Shown: in pieces, positions 36,582 to 45,606 of the stretch
How positions within the stretch are numbered: position 1 is the first letter of the stretch
Layout: each line of letters starts with the position of its first letter
Source of the DNA: CAVZTX01 sp963778375
GTDB lineage: Bacteria > Chloroflexota > Ktedonobacteria > Ktedonobacterales > Ktedonobacteraceae
Direction: 5' to 3'
DNA: 64,000 bases
NCBI GenBank assembly: GCA_963778375.1
Contig: CAVZTX010000016.1
Coordinates: 186,001-250,000 of the forward strand
Translations under genes and position numbers: made by a program
Notes under the pieces: model-generated
The model's input: the letters and a program-made list of their open reading frames with translations, nothing else
Databases searched by the model: none
What the model was told of the DNA's origin: nothing

Positions 36582-39497
36582 ATGACAATTGCTTCAAACC
36601 CTTTTGCTGAAGAAGTTGCCTCAGCACTGGAGCAAGATTTCCTCGACTTGAACCCAGAACAACGTAAAGTTGTAGCACATGATAGTGGGCCACTTCTAGT
36701 TATCGCGGGTCCAGGTTCTGGCAAGACTCACTGTTTAACTTTAAGAGCTATGAACCTGTTGTTACTCAATAAAGCAGAACCTCCTGAGCTTGTCTTATGT
36801 ACCTACACAGAAAAAGCTGCATATGAGATGCAAGATCGTATCTCTGCAATTGCGAAGAAAGTAGAATATAAAAAAGACATCTCACAAATGCGAATAGACA
36901 CCATTCATGGTATCTGTAGACGGATTATTACAGAGAATCTGCACCGCATCTCCTCTCTCGATCAACAGAACCCATTTATAGGGAATAACTATGAAATTTT
37001 GGATCAGCTATCTCAATATTTGTTCATCTTTGAGCATTTGGATGAGATATGTAAACCTGCTTTAACATTTTTTGCCGATCGTTGGGAAACAAAGTGGAAT
37101 ATTGTAAAAAAGTTACGAACTTACTTTGATAAGATAACTGAGGAACTGATAGATATAAAGGAGCTACGTTCTCAGCGCGTTACCTTCTTATATCATCTAG
37201 CAAATGCTTACCGTGTATATCAAACATTGCTAACAAGATACAATCGCGTAGATTTTGCGCACCTGCAAAAGATGGTATTTGGTCTCTTGGATAAGCCAAG
37301 AATTGGTGAATGCATCAAAATTGGTATCCGTTATGTTCTCGTTGATGAGTATCAAGATACGAATTATATCCAGGAGCAGATCCTTTTTATGCTTTCCTCA
37401 AAAACGAATAATATCTGTGTGGTCGGCGATGAAGATCAATCCCTTTATAGATTTCGTGGCGCGACTGTTCAGAATATTCGTAGATTTCTTAAACTTTCCC
37501 ATATCAACGAAGATGATATTATATACCTCAAAACGAACTATCGCTCCCATTCCGCTATTATCAATACATACAATCACTGGATGTCTACAGTCCATTGGGG
37601 GCAATCCCGGCTCACTCAAGAGATTCAACCTCAACCCAAGAAAAAAGGTCCTGAATATCCAGCAGTCCTTTCTATTATGGGGATGGATGTTGGAGATGAG
37701 GCTGATCAGTTCGCGGAATTGGTAGCTCTTCTGAAAGAGCAGGGTGCTATTACTGACTTCAACCAGGTGGCTTTATTGCTGTTTAGCGTGAAAGAGGATA
37801 AAAGCTATCCATATAGAGAAGCGCTTCAGAAGAAAGGTATTCCAGTATTCTGTTCTCGTGATGGTACCTATTTCTCTCAGGATGAAGTACGCTTAATGAT
37901 CGGGAGCTTAGGACGAATCTTGAACTATTCCGTAGGACAATTAGGAGATACTGTAGGAAACTCTCGCATGAAGGAGTATCTTAGCGGTGCTTATGCACAA
38001 CTAAGGCATACATGTGAGACATATTCAATGTTAGACACAACCCTTCATGAATTTGGGACGGAAATTGCTCAATTGACGGAAGGGCAGAAACTTCATAAGC
38101 AATTAGTGGATTACTTTTACCATTTGCTTGCAATTGAACCATTCGTGCTTTTTCTCAACGATGATAAGAATAAAATGCGGAATTTAGTAATCTTTTCTGA
38201 TTTCCTGCAAACCTTCCAGCATTACTATCACTACGAGGAAATTAGCTTCGAAAATTGCGGAAAGCTTGCCTCAGATTTTTTTGATAGGCTCCTAAGCCTC
38301 CTTTATGAAGACGGCAGCATCAATCAGTATGAGAACCCGGAACAACCTTTTCCTGAAGGGCACGTGCCTATAATTACTATCCATCAAGCAAAGGGTCTGG
38401 AATTTCCGGTGGTGGTTGTGGGCAGCCTGGATAAAGAGATACAAGGTTCAGACGCTATTGATAGACAGCTACGAAGTTTTTACCGGCGGTCAAAGCCTGA
38501 GTCAGACCTATCTATTTTATCTGAACCAGATCAAGATATTCCAACTTTTGATTTTCTGCGCCTCTACTATGTAGCTTTCAGCCGTGCTATGCACTTGTTG
38601 GTATTAACTGGAAACCAACACAAAAGGCCATCCGCTACTTTTGAGAAAATACTACGAGGGTTGCCGCAATGGCGCACTATCCAACCTCATCTATCTGGTA
38701 TAGAAGTGCTTCCACCAAATAAATGGGCGGTACCAAAGCCTCGCTATAGCTTTACGGGTCATATCAGAATGTACGAGACCTGCCCAAGACAATATCAATT
38801 TTATCGCGAATACAAGTTTGTACCATCACGCCCGGAAGATACCTTTTTAGGTCTCCTGATACATCAGACAATAGAGAAAATCCATCGTATTGCTCTTGAT
38901 GGCAACCTTGCTACTCTGACCGAAAACCGACTACAAGCGTTATTTGATCAGACACACTATTTTCTTTCTCAGACGAACCCGCACATATTAGATGTCAATG
39001 AAAAGGAAAAAGCTTTCGAGCAAGTGGCCAATTACTTTCGTAACAATCAGGCTGAGATGCAATACATAACAGAAGCTGAAGAACAACTGTCGGTCGTAAA
39101 AAATGGCTATGTGCTTAGCGGTGTGGTTGATCTAGTGTTAGAACGAAACGGGGAGTTAGAGATAGTAGACCTCAAAACATCCGGGCCGCCAGAACCTAAT
39201 TCACTCGAAATATATGAAAGACAATTATGTCTCTATGCTTATGCAATAGAACAACGGAAGGAAAAAGTGCCAGGCAGACTACTACTCTATTGGACTCAGA
39301 AGCCAAATAAGCAGGAAGCCCTGATGGTTTTTCCCTACAATTCTGAGAGAGTGGAACAAGTTGTGGCTGGATTTGATGAAGTTGTTGACCGCATCAATGC
39401 AAAACAATTTAATGTTGTAACTGTACCCAAAGCTTGTGTCTGCAAGAAGTGCGATATTCGTAATCTTTGTATCCGAGATGGCTTGATTGAGCTTTGA
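36582..39497 (+). CDS. UvrD/RecB-like helicase with C-terminal PD-(D/E)XK Fe-S nuclease, 971 aa
   Basis: This is a superfamily 1 helicase: QRKVVAHDSGPLLVIAGPGS with GKT (Walker A, about residues 43-49), LVDEYQDTNYIQ, VVGDEDQSLYRFRGA and ITIHQAKGLEFPVVVV. The C-terminus is an AddB/RecB-like nuclease: FTGHIRMYETCPRQYQFY, then GVVDLVLERNGELEIVDLKT (about 848-867). A terminal CVCKKCDIRNLC (about 950-961) with the Cys near 733 would bind a 4Fe-4S cluster as in AddB. Predicted role: DNA end processing or defence. The ATG at 36582 has GGGAG upstream, and the upstream extension is not family-like. The gene looks more AT-rich than its neighbours, which suggests transfer. Confidence 0.9.
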   Translation: MTIASNPFAEEVASALEQDFLDLNPEQRKVVAHDSGPLLVIAGPGSGKTHCLTLRAMNLLLLNKAEPPELVLCTYTEKAAYEMQDRISAIAKKVEYKKDISQMRIDTIHGICRRIITENLHRISSLDQQNPFIGNNYEILDQLSQYLFIFEHLDEICKPALTFFADRWETKWNIVKKLRTYFDKITEELIDIKELRSQRVTFLYHLANAYRVYQTLLTRYNRVDFAHLQKMVFGLLDKPRIGECIKIGIRYVLVDEYQDTNYIQEQILFMLSSKTNNICVVGDEDQSLYRFRGATVQNIRRFLKLSHINEDDIIYLKTNYRSHSAIINTYNHWMSTVHWGQSRLTQEIQPQPKKKGPEYPAVLSIMGMDVGDEADQFAELVALLKEQGAITDFNQVALLLFSVKEDKSYPYREALQKKGIPVFCSRDGTYFSQDEVRLMIGSLGRILNYSVGQLGDTVGNSRMKEYLSGAYAQLRHTCETYSMLDTTLHEFGTEIAQLTEGQKLHKQLVDYFYHLLAIEPFVLFLNDDKNKMRNLVIFSDFLQTFQHYYHYEEISFENCGKLASDFFDRLLSLLYEDGSINQYENPEQPFPEGHVPIITIHQAKGLEFPVVVVGSLDKEIQGSDAIDRQLRSFYRRSKPESDLSILSEPDQDIPTFDFLRLYYVAFSRAMHLLVLTGNQHKRPSATFEKILRGLPQWRTIQPHLSGIEVLPPNKWAVPKPRYSFTGHIRMYETCPRQYQFYREYKFVPSRPEDTFLGLLIHQTIEKIHRIALDGNLATLTENRLQALFDQTHYFLSQTNPHILDVNEKEKAFEQVANYFRNNQAEMQYITEAEEQLSVVKNGYVLSGVVDLVLERNGELEIVDLKTSGPPEPNSLEIYERQLCLYAYAIEQRKEKVPGRLLLYWTQKPNKQEALMVFPYNSERVEQVVAGFDEVVDRINAKQFNVVTVPKACVCKKCDIRNLCIRDGLIEL

Positions 39498-39604
39498 AAA
39501 GATGCTTGACTTTCAGGATACGGTTTATGTTGGTTAGTATCCTGTTGCAATGACCCTTCGCATCTATTAGGAGGGCAGATGAAGAGCCTGTCTTCGCAAG
39601 CCTA

Positions 39605-40144
39605 TCACGGAGTAAGCCCTTCTAAAACAAGCTCCAGCAGCAAAGCCTGAACTCTCTCCGGTGTCCACTGATGCTTAGCCCGCAAATGCACATACGTCCA
39701 GCACACCGTATTGAAAAGAACCGAAGCCATCTCACGGTGATCCACCGCACGAATCGACCCATCACTCATACCATCCTGCAACAACCGTGCCAGCGGCTCG
39801 ATGAAATCTGTCCGCGTCAGAATGTGGGCCTCGTGAAAAATCGTATCGGTCGCCACCAGAAGCGGAAGGTGCAGATCTGCCACACCGCAAAGTGCTCTCA
39901 AAGCTTCCTTCAAACGGTCACACCCAGTCCCCTCAGCCGTTAATATCGGCCATAGCATCGCTCGATAATCTGTCGTCAGCCTCACTAAAAGCCCTTCAGT
40001 TATCTGCTCCAACGTCACTCTCTGCCTCCATAGCGTCACACGCGAAACACCTGCGGCTGTCGCTATCCGTTCGAGCGTCAGACCCTGCCACCCCACTTCT
40101 TGTAAAGCGGCTATCGCCGCATCCAGGAGTGACGCATCTATCAT
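39605..40144 (-). CDS. TetR/AcrR-family transcriptional regulator, 179 aa
   Basis: The N-terminal helix-turn-helix is clear: AAIAALQEVGWQGLTLERIA, then TAAGVSRVTLWRQ. The helical ligand-binding C-terminus has the usual length. The ATG at 40144 has GAGGAAG just upstream. The reading frame is open much further upstream, but that extension is out of the family and overlaps the divergent promoter and the MFS gene. It probably represses the divergent MFS exporter, as in TetR/TetA-type pairs. Confidence 0.88.
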   Translation of the reverse strand: MIDASLLDAAIAALQEVGWQGLTLERIATAAGVSRVTLWRQRVTLEQITEGLLVRLTTDYRAMLWPILTAEGTGCDRLKEALRALCGVADLHLPLLVATDTIFHEAHILTRTDFIEPLARLLQDGMSDGSIRAVDHREMASVLFNTVCWTYVHLRAKHQWTPERVQALLLELVLEGLTP

Positions 40145-40174
40145 AGCTTCCTCACTTCTTCCCTTTAAACTCAA

Positions 40175-40192
40175 TGTAACGTTTACGTTGCA
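40175..40192. promoter_or_regulatory. Probable TetR-family operator
   Basis: TGTAACG at 40175-40181 and CGTTGCA at 40186-40192 form an imperfect dyad (6 of 7 pairs). A further TGTTACA half-site lies at 40208-40214. The dyad overlaps the putative -35 box of the MFS gene in the TetR/MFS divergent region, the classic position for autoregulated repression. Confidence 0.55.
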
Positions 40193-40216
40193 ATAAATCA
40201 ACATGTATGTTACACT
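40188..40216 (+). promoter_or_regulatory. Predicted sigma-70-type promoter for MFS gene
   Basis: TTGCAA at 40188-40193 and TACACT at 40211-40216 are separated by 17 bp. They lie about 38 bp upstream of the MFS start and overlap the TetR operator candidate. Confidence 0.45.
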
Positions 40217-40253
40217 CATAAAATAATAGCGTTTCATTAAGAGGAAGCCACTT

Positions 40254-41489
40254 ATGCAGCCATCACGTCTCCTAGTTGATATCTCACCCTTGCGCGAGTC
40301 CGTTCCGTATCGGAACCTCTTTTGGGGCCAGTTCGTCTCCTTACTCGGCACGCAATTGACCGTTGTTGCACTTCCCCTCCAGGTATATCTGATAACGCAC
40401 TCTTCGCTTGCCGTCGGTTTCATCGGACTGGTCCAACTGGTACCAACCCTCGCATGTACACTTTTTGGAGGAACGCTGGCAGATGCCATGGATCGTCGGC
40501 GGGTGCTCTTCATCACGCAACTGCTCCTGCTCCTGACCACCGTGGCATTAGCGATAGTCACCTTACTTCCCCATCCCTCACTTTGGCTCCTCTATCTCCT
40601 GGCAGTTCTTCTGGCGGGCATTGCAGGCATAGATGGGCCTGCACGCGCATCCGCAATACGCAACATGGTCGGGCGCGACCTCTTCCCTGCTGCGGCTGCA
40701 CTCAATGCCCTGTTGCGTCAAACCGGAGCAATGGTTGGTCCGGCCATCGCGGGATTGATTATCAGTTCCTTCAATTTGTCCCTCGCCTATTGGCTAGACG
40801 CGGCCACCTACGGTGCTGCACTTCTCGCCGTCGTTCTTCTGCCTGCCCAACCGCCACTGGGCGGTGGCAGGTCCGCTGGCTGGGCCTCCTTCAAAGAAGG
40901 ATTGCATTATTTGCGGGGCAGACCAATCGTTCAAGGAATTCTCCTCATTGATATCGACGCCATGGTCTTCGGCATGCCTCGTGCTCTTTTTCCGGCCCTC
41001 GGCTTAACCGTTTTTCACGGAGGAGCGCAAGTCGTCGGACTGCTCTATGCCGCACCGGCAGCAGGAGCACTCCTTGGCGCAATAAGTTCAGGCTGGGTCG
41101 GACGTATCCAACGACCTGGTCGAGCAGTCCTTGTGATGGTTGGTCTCTGGGGTATAGCGATCACCGTCTTTGGCCTCTGGGTCTGGCTTCCCGTAGCACT
41201 AACCATGCTAGCTTTCGCGGGTTGGGCAGATATCATCTCGGAAATCCTGCGTAGCAGTATGTTGCAGCTATCTGTTCCAGACGACCTGCGTGGGCGCATC
41301 ACCGCTGTTTGGTTAGCACAAACGAACGGCTCACCCCGCTTAGGCGACCTGGAATCTGGCGTGGTGGCCGGACTCACGAATGCACAAATTTCAGCAACCA
41401 CTGGCGGCATCGCTTGTATGATAGGTGCCTGCTTGCTGGCCTGGCTGTTGCCCGCATTCCGCCAAACTCGGTTAGAGAATGCGCCCTAA
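40254..41489 (+). CDS. MFS exporter (EntS/MFS_3-like), 411 aa
   Basis: This is a 12-helix major facilitator. Features are the N-terminal YRNLFWGQFVSLLGTQLTVV, the family motif A variant GGTLADAMDRRRVLF between helices 2 and 3, LRQTGAMVGPAIAGLI and DDLRGRITAVW. It most resembles the MFS_3/EntS-type drug or siderophore exporters. It is divergent from a TetR regulator with a shared operator, which supports an inducible efflux pump. RBS GAGGAAG precedes the ATG. Substrate unknown. Confidence 0.9.
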   Translation: MQPSRLLVDISPLRESVPYRNLFWGQFVSLLGTQLTVVALPLQVYLITHSSLAVGFIGLVQLVPTLACTLFGGTLADAMDRRRVLFITQLLLLLTTVALAIVTLLPHPSLWLLYLLAVLLAGIAGIDGPARASAIRNMVGRDLFPAAAALNALLRQTGAMVGPAIAGLIISSFNLSLAYWLDAATYGAALLAVVLLPAQPPLGGGRSAGWASFKEGLHYLRGRPIVQGILLIDIDAMVFGMPRALFPALGLTVFHGGAQVVGLLYAAPAAGALLGAISSGWVGRIQRPGRAVLVMVGLWGIAITVFGLWVWLPVALTMLAFAGWADIISEILRSSMLQLSVPDDLRGRITAVWLAQTNGSPRLGDLESGVVAGLTNAQISATTGGIACMIGACLLAWLLPAFRQTRLENAP

Positions 41490-41494
41490 ACTTC

Positions 41495-42457
41495 TCATTT
41501 TAACCCAATCCTCCCCTCCAACTCCCTCGCCACCCCATACGGATCCCTCTCCCTCTTAGTAATATCCTCCACCAACCTCTCCCACTCCTCCTCCGACACA
41601 CTATCCTTCAAAGCCTTCACCACAGCATGCAACACCAACGCCTGCACCTCACTACGCACCTGCCTCTGCGCCCGGCTCGCCAGCATCTCACTCTCCACCA
41701 GGTATGTATAATGCTGCTCCATCGCATCAACAACCTGCGCAATACCCTGATCCTTAATAGCAGAAGTCTTCAGCACAGGAATACGCCAGTAAGGCTTGGA
41801 CTTATCATGCATTCGTCGTTGAGGATCAAGACTCAGCAGCATAGCCAGCTCCGCCCCAGTCTGGTCCGCCCCAGGCTTATCAGCCTTGCTCACAACAAAA
41901 ATATCAGCAATCTCCAGAATACCCGCCTTGATCGCCTGCACCTCATCGCCCATACCCGGAGCACTCACCACAAGCACCGTCTGTGCCGTACGCATCACCT
42001 CAACCTCCGCCTGCCCCGTTCCTACCGTCTCGATAATGATGGGATTGTAGCCCGCAGCATCCATTGCCCGCACAACATCGCGCGTTGAGGCCGACAATCC
42101 TCCGAGACTACCCCGGCTCGCCATACTGCGAATAAAGACGTTAGGATCGCCCGACAATTCCATCATACGAATGCGGTCACCCAGAATCGCTCCTCCCGTG
42201 AAGGGACTCGTTGGATCAATCGCAACCACGCCCACCTTGTGCTCCCGGCGGCGCAGTTCTCGTACCAGGTGCGTTACCAACGTGCTTTTTCCAGCCCCAG
42301 GCGCACCCGTCACTCCAACAATATGCGCGCGTCCAGCATGCCGGTGCAGTTCAGCCAAGTAGTTACGTACTACAGGCGTCTCGTTCTCGATCAATGTCAC
42401 CATACGTGCCAGCGCACGCCGATCACCGTCTAATAAGCGTTCAACAATGTTTTGCAA
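41495..42457 (-). CDS. meaB: Methylmalonyl-CoA mutase-associated GTPase MeaB, 320 aa
   Basis: This is a G3E-family GTPase: IVGVTGAPGAGKSTLVTHLV (P-loop at residues 51-58), VGVVAIDPTSPFTGGAILGD, RMMELSGDPNVFIRSMASRG, IIETVGTGQAEVEV and VVSKADKPG. MeaB/ArgK proteins guard B12 loading and protect methylmalonyl- or isobutyryl-CoA mutase. It starts 12 bp after the B12-binding subunit gene, so the pair is an operon. The large catalytic mutase subunit is not in the window. Confidence 0.95.
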   Translation of the reverse strand: MQNIVERLLDGDRRALARMVTLIENETPVVRNYLAELHRHAGRAHIVGVTGAPGAGKSTLVTHLVRELRRREHKVGVVAIDPTSPFTGGAILGDRIRMMELSGDPNVFIRSMASRGSLGGLSASTRDVVRAMDAAGYNPIIIETVGTGQAEVEVMRTAQTVLVVSAPGMGDEVQAIKAGILEIADIFVVSKADKPGADQTGAELAMLLSLDPQRRMHDKSKPYWRIPVLKTSAIKDQGIAQVVDAMEQHYTYLVESEMLASRAQRQVRSEVQALVLHAVVKALKDSVSEEEWERLVEDITKRERDPYGVARELEGRIGLK

Positions 42458-42469
42458 AGCGCACCTGAC

Positions 42470-42889
42470 CTATACTTCTGCCAGGCGATTCGCCGAAATA
42501 TTCGTACGCACAAATTCAATAATCTGCTCCGTCGAAGTACCCGGCCCAAAGCAGCCTTTAATACCCATCTCCCGAATAGCAGGCAAATCCTCATCGGGCA
42601 GAATGCCACCGGCAGCCACCAGCACATCATCCACACCATTCTGTTTCAAGAGCTCCATCACCCGTGGAAAGATGGCCATATGCGCTCCCGAAAGGATACT
42701 CATCAAGACAGCATCCACATCCTCTTGAATAGCCGCTTCAACGATCATTTCAGGCGTCTGTCGAATACCCGTATAGATAACTTCCATTCCAGCATCACGG
42801 AGAGCACGCGCAATCACCTTTGCTCCACGATCATGTCCATCCAGACCCGGCTTGGCAACCAGTACGCGAATTGGGCGGGTTTCAGCCAT
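42470..42889 (-). CDS. B12-binding (small) subunit of an acyl-CoA mutase, 139 aa
   Basis: This is a stand-alone cobalamin-binding domain. KPGLDGHDRGAKVI contains the DxHxxG motif (Asp17, His19, Gly22), in which His is the lower cobalt ligand. SILSGAH and GGILPDEDLPAI are also typical. The length matches methylmalonyl-CoA mutase C-terminal-domain proteins encoded apart from the large subunit. An AAAGGAG lies 9 bases before ATG 42889; the frame is open to 42913. First gene of an operon with meaB. Confidence 0.93.
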   Translation of the reverse strand: MAETRPIRVLVAKPGLDGHDRGAKVIARALRDAGMEVIYTGIRQTPEMIVEAAIQEDVDAVLMSILSGAHMAIFPRVMELLKQNGVDDVLVAAGGILPDEDLPAIREMGIKGCFGPGTSTEQIIEFVRTNISANRLAEV

Positions 42890-43173
42890 ATACAGTGACT
42901 CCTTTGTCAGCAAACAATTGCAAATCTTGCTTCATTCTACAACGGGCCTATCTGCATCGCAAGCATCAAAGCCCTTTATACCCCAGGGAGAAAAGAATGT
43001 CTTCTTAAAGCTGACTCAGGCGAAGCACTTCACATTACTTATATGAAGCAGGGGCCTATTCTTACAAGCTCAACTATAGAAAATATCATCGCACTACATT
43101 TGCTCTACATACAATAGTACTATTTGAGTTTCCATGCCAAACATTGACGTATATTCTTATAGAAGAGGGTGAA

Positions 43174-43817
43174 ATGTTGCTAGTGAAGGGAAATATGATC
43201 ATGAAGTTACTCCGCTTGACACGATGGTTATCCTTGACGTTCGTTACCCTCTCTTTTCTTCCACTCCTTGCTATTACAGCCTTACCTGCCTATGCCGATA
43301 GCACAGCTTTCGTCCACGTCATTCACGCCTCACCTGATATCGGGACGGCAGACGTTTTCGTAGACGGTGTAAAGCTGCTTAGCAGTTTCCAGTTTGGAGC
43401 AGTTACTGGCTACGTTCGCGTACCAACTGGCCCTCCCATGGTTCAAATTGCTGCGATTGGCAAAGGTCCCGGTGCAGCCATCATTACGCAGACACTCTCA
43501 GTCGGTACAGGTGGACCCTATACGGTAGCTGCGCTCGGGACTAAAGCCACAAATCTTTCGCTGCGAGTTTTTACAGACAACAATCTGGTCGCTGGTGGCA
43601 AAGCACAACTATGCGTGTATAACCTTGCTCCAGATGCTGCCCCATAACTGTGATGACGGGTGGAGAGAAGCTTATTAGTGGGCTGGCCAATCAACAGGCC
43701 AGCACTTGCGAAGCCATTCCTGCCGGTTCATACACATTGATCACCTGCGCAGGAGACTGGATTCCCGACCAGCACCAAACCAACCAGCGGCTTGTAGTTT
43801 ACACCGCGTTGGGTTAA
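43174..43817 (+). pseudogene. Secreted DUF4397-like protein with a frameshift
   Basis: A signal peptide at the N-terminus (LTRWLSLTFVTLSFLPLLAI, then ALPAYADS) precedes a DUF4397 beta-domain: VHVIHASPDIGTADVFVDG, then GYVRVPTGPPMVQIA. The frame stops after LAPDAAP at 43647. Adding one C to the CCCC run (43640-43643) restores ITVMTGGEKLISGLANQQAS and continues through IPAGSYTLITC to a stop at 43815-43817, giving about 214 residues. Without this the second half of the domain is lost. It may be decay or a consensus error. The corrected end lies 6 bp from the convergent methylase. Confidence 0.75.
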
Positions 43818-43823
43818 CAGCCA

Positions 43824-45371
43824 TTACACAAAACCATAGAGCTTACAGACCGCACATTCCTGCTCCTCATACATCCCCTCAATATACTCCCTACATTCAG
43901 TAGAGCCACCTCCCTCACTGTATGCACGTACCAACAATTTTGCTCGCTCAATAATCCCCTGCTTCTCACTTTGCTCAACTATAGGAACAGGCAACTTCGC
44001 CAGCACATGCTGCTCAATTTGAGGCTGCACCCACTTATAAGCCGTATGCAAGACATACACATAATCCCGCAGCAAGCGCGAGTTGAGCAAGGCCAGGAAA
44101 AAATAGAGATCATCTTCCCCCATATCTTTCTCCCGTAAGTGGAGCAAATACAAGGTCTGCAAAGCAACATGCCCCTGTACATCCAGCGTTGCCTGCAAAC
44201 GCCCTGTACTCTTCACAACCAGCAATTTTGGAGCAAGGTATCGTTCCAGCGGCTTCTTTACTCCCTCTCGCGCAATCCACCACCCTGTACTCGGTGTAAC
44301 ATAAGGCTGTATATCGACCCCACCACGTAAAACAGGATAAAACAATGGATGGTTATCATCGCTGCAATTGTCAGTAAGATACACGCTTTCCTTTCCAAGC
44401 TCTTCTCCCCGTACTATTGCTAAAAACTCCTGGAGAGGCGCGAAATGGCGATCAGCATCAGAAACATTTTCCAGGTGGGTACGCAGTTGCTCAATAGCTG
44501 CGCCACGTTCGCTGCTCAAAAGATAGCGCAACTCGGCAGCTGGCTGTTGCAGGAAGAGCGATTGCGAAACAGTATTTACCTGTCCCTCCTCAGACTTGCT
44601 TAAAGATTGCCAGCGTTCTCGCATCCACGAGACCTGATGTAATCGAGGTGGATGATTTTTTTGCGCAACGATCACAACAGCGCCTACTTCAGCAGCGAAG
44701 ACATCCGAGAGATGCCAGAGATGATGGATGGTGAACTTTTCCAGCAAATGCATCCGTTCGCGCGAGGCATTGTTACGCGCCAATACTGGATCAGGTAATA
44801 CCAATCCCACCCAGCCATTGGGGCGCACGGCCTGTAACGCAACATTGAGGAAAAGCAGGTAACTATCGGACTGCCCTCGCTGCGCGGATCGATAGCCACT
44901 CAGGTCGTTGTTTTTTACCGCGAGATAAGGAGGATTGGCGACGAACAGGTCAACGCACGGTTCCCACGGCAAAACGAGCGCATCCGCCTGGTGTATGTGC
45001 AGGCGCATATTCGCGTCCCCCAGACAAGCATGCAACTGCATCTCCGCTAGAAAGCATGCCACGGGATCGGGATCCAATCCCCACAGATTTTGGGAAATAA
45101 GTGCAGCATGCTCTATTTGCGTCAAGCCTGTGCGTCTGCTGAACGCCGCAAGACGCTGAGCCGCACCCACGAGGAAATTTCCACTGCCACAAGCAGGGTC
45201 AAGCATGCGTACTTGCGTTAGATTTGCTTCTGAGCTATAGCCACAAGCATCCAATATCCATTCAACCAGCATAGGCGGAGTCGAGAAATGACCGCGCTTT
45301 TTACGTTCTCTCAACGGCAGGTCAGACTCATACCAACTCAATTGCTCTTTTTGCAAGTCACGCGTTACCAT
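43824..45371 (-). CDS. N6-adenine DNA methyltransferase (Eco57I/TaqI-like), 515 aa
   Basis: A gamma-type N6-adenine methylase. The SAM motif is VRMLDPACGSGNFLVGAA (about residues 55-70) and the catalytic motif is LFVANPPYLAV (NPPY at about 146-149 from the ATG). A TaqI-like target-recognition C-terminus follows (ILYPVLRGGVDIQP-like region, then KWVQPQIEQHVLAKLPVPIV). RGHFSTPPMLVEWILD at the N-terminus is typical of the Eco57I group. There is no restriction nuclease or specificity subunit nearby, so it is either an orphan modification enzyme or a solitary defence component. ATG 45371 has AGGAAA upstream; the frame opens two codons earlier with TTG. Confidence 0.87.
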   Translation of the reverse strand: MVTRDLQKEQLSWYESDLPLRERKKRGHFSTPPMLVEWILDACGYSSEANLTQVRMLDPACGSGNFLVGAAQRLAAFSRRTGLTQIEHAALISQNLWGLDPDPVACFLAEMQLHACLGDANMRLHIHQADALVLPWEPCVDLFVANPPYLAVKNNDLSGYRSAQRGQSDSYLLFLNVALQAVRPNGWVGLVLPDPVLARNNASRERMHLLEKFTIHHLWHLSDVFAAEVGAVVIVAQKNHPPRLHQVSWMRERWQSLSKSEEGQVNTVSQSLFLQQPAAELRYLLSSERGAAIEQLRTHLENVSDADRHFAPLQEFLAIVRGEELGKESVYLTDNCSDDNHPLFYPVLRGGVDIQPYVTPSTGWWIAREGVKKPLERYLAPKLLVVKSTGRLQATLDVQGHVALQTLYLLHLREKDMGEDDLYFFLALLNSRLLRDYVYVLHTAYKWVQPQIEQHVLAKLPVPIVEQSEKQGIIERAKLLVRAYSEGGGSTECREYIEGMYEEQECAVCKLYGFV

Positions 45372-45606
45372 AGACAATTTCCTGGTTTTCGTTTACAAGT
45401 GGTATAATTACTAGCACAAGTATGCGACATTCGTAGGGACTGAGGCAAGTCATAGGTAATTTTTTATCAATAGCCCCCGTAATCCGTCTCATTATGTACT
45501 GAGTCTTATAAGTAACCATCGGCGTCTTATTAACTAGTACGCAAAAACCATGCTGAGCTACTTCCGCATGTGAGTGCAAGCCAATAAATGGCGAAGGAGA
45601 ATTGTA

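Noticed and set aside
39605..40561. Long 318-aa version of the TetR gene
   Set aside because: The N-terminal 139 residues overlap the divergent promoter and the MFS gene. They are Arg/Ser-rich shadow sequence. The helix-turn-helix begins at the ATG at 40144, which has a ribosome site.
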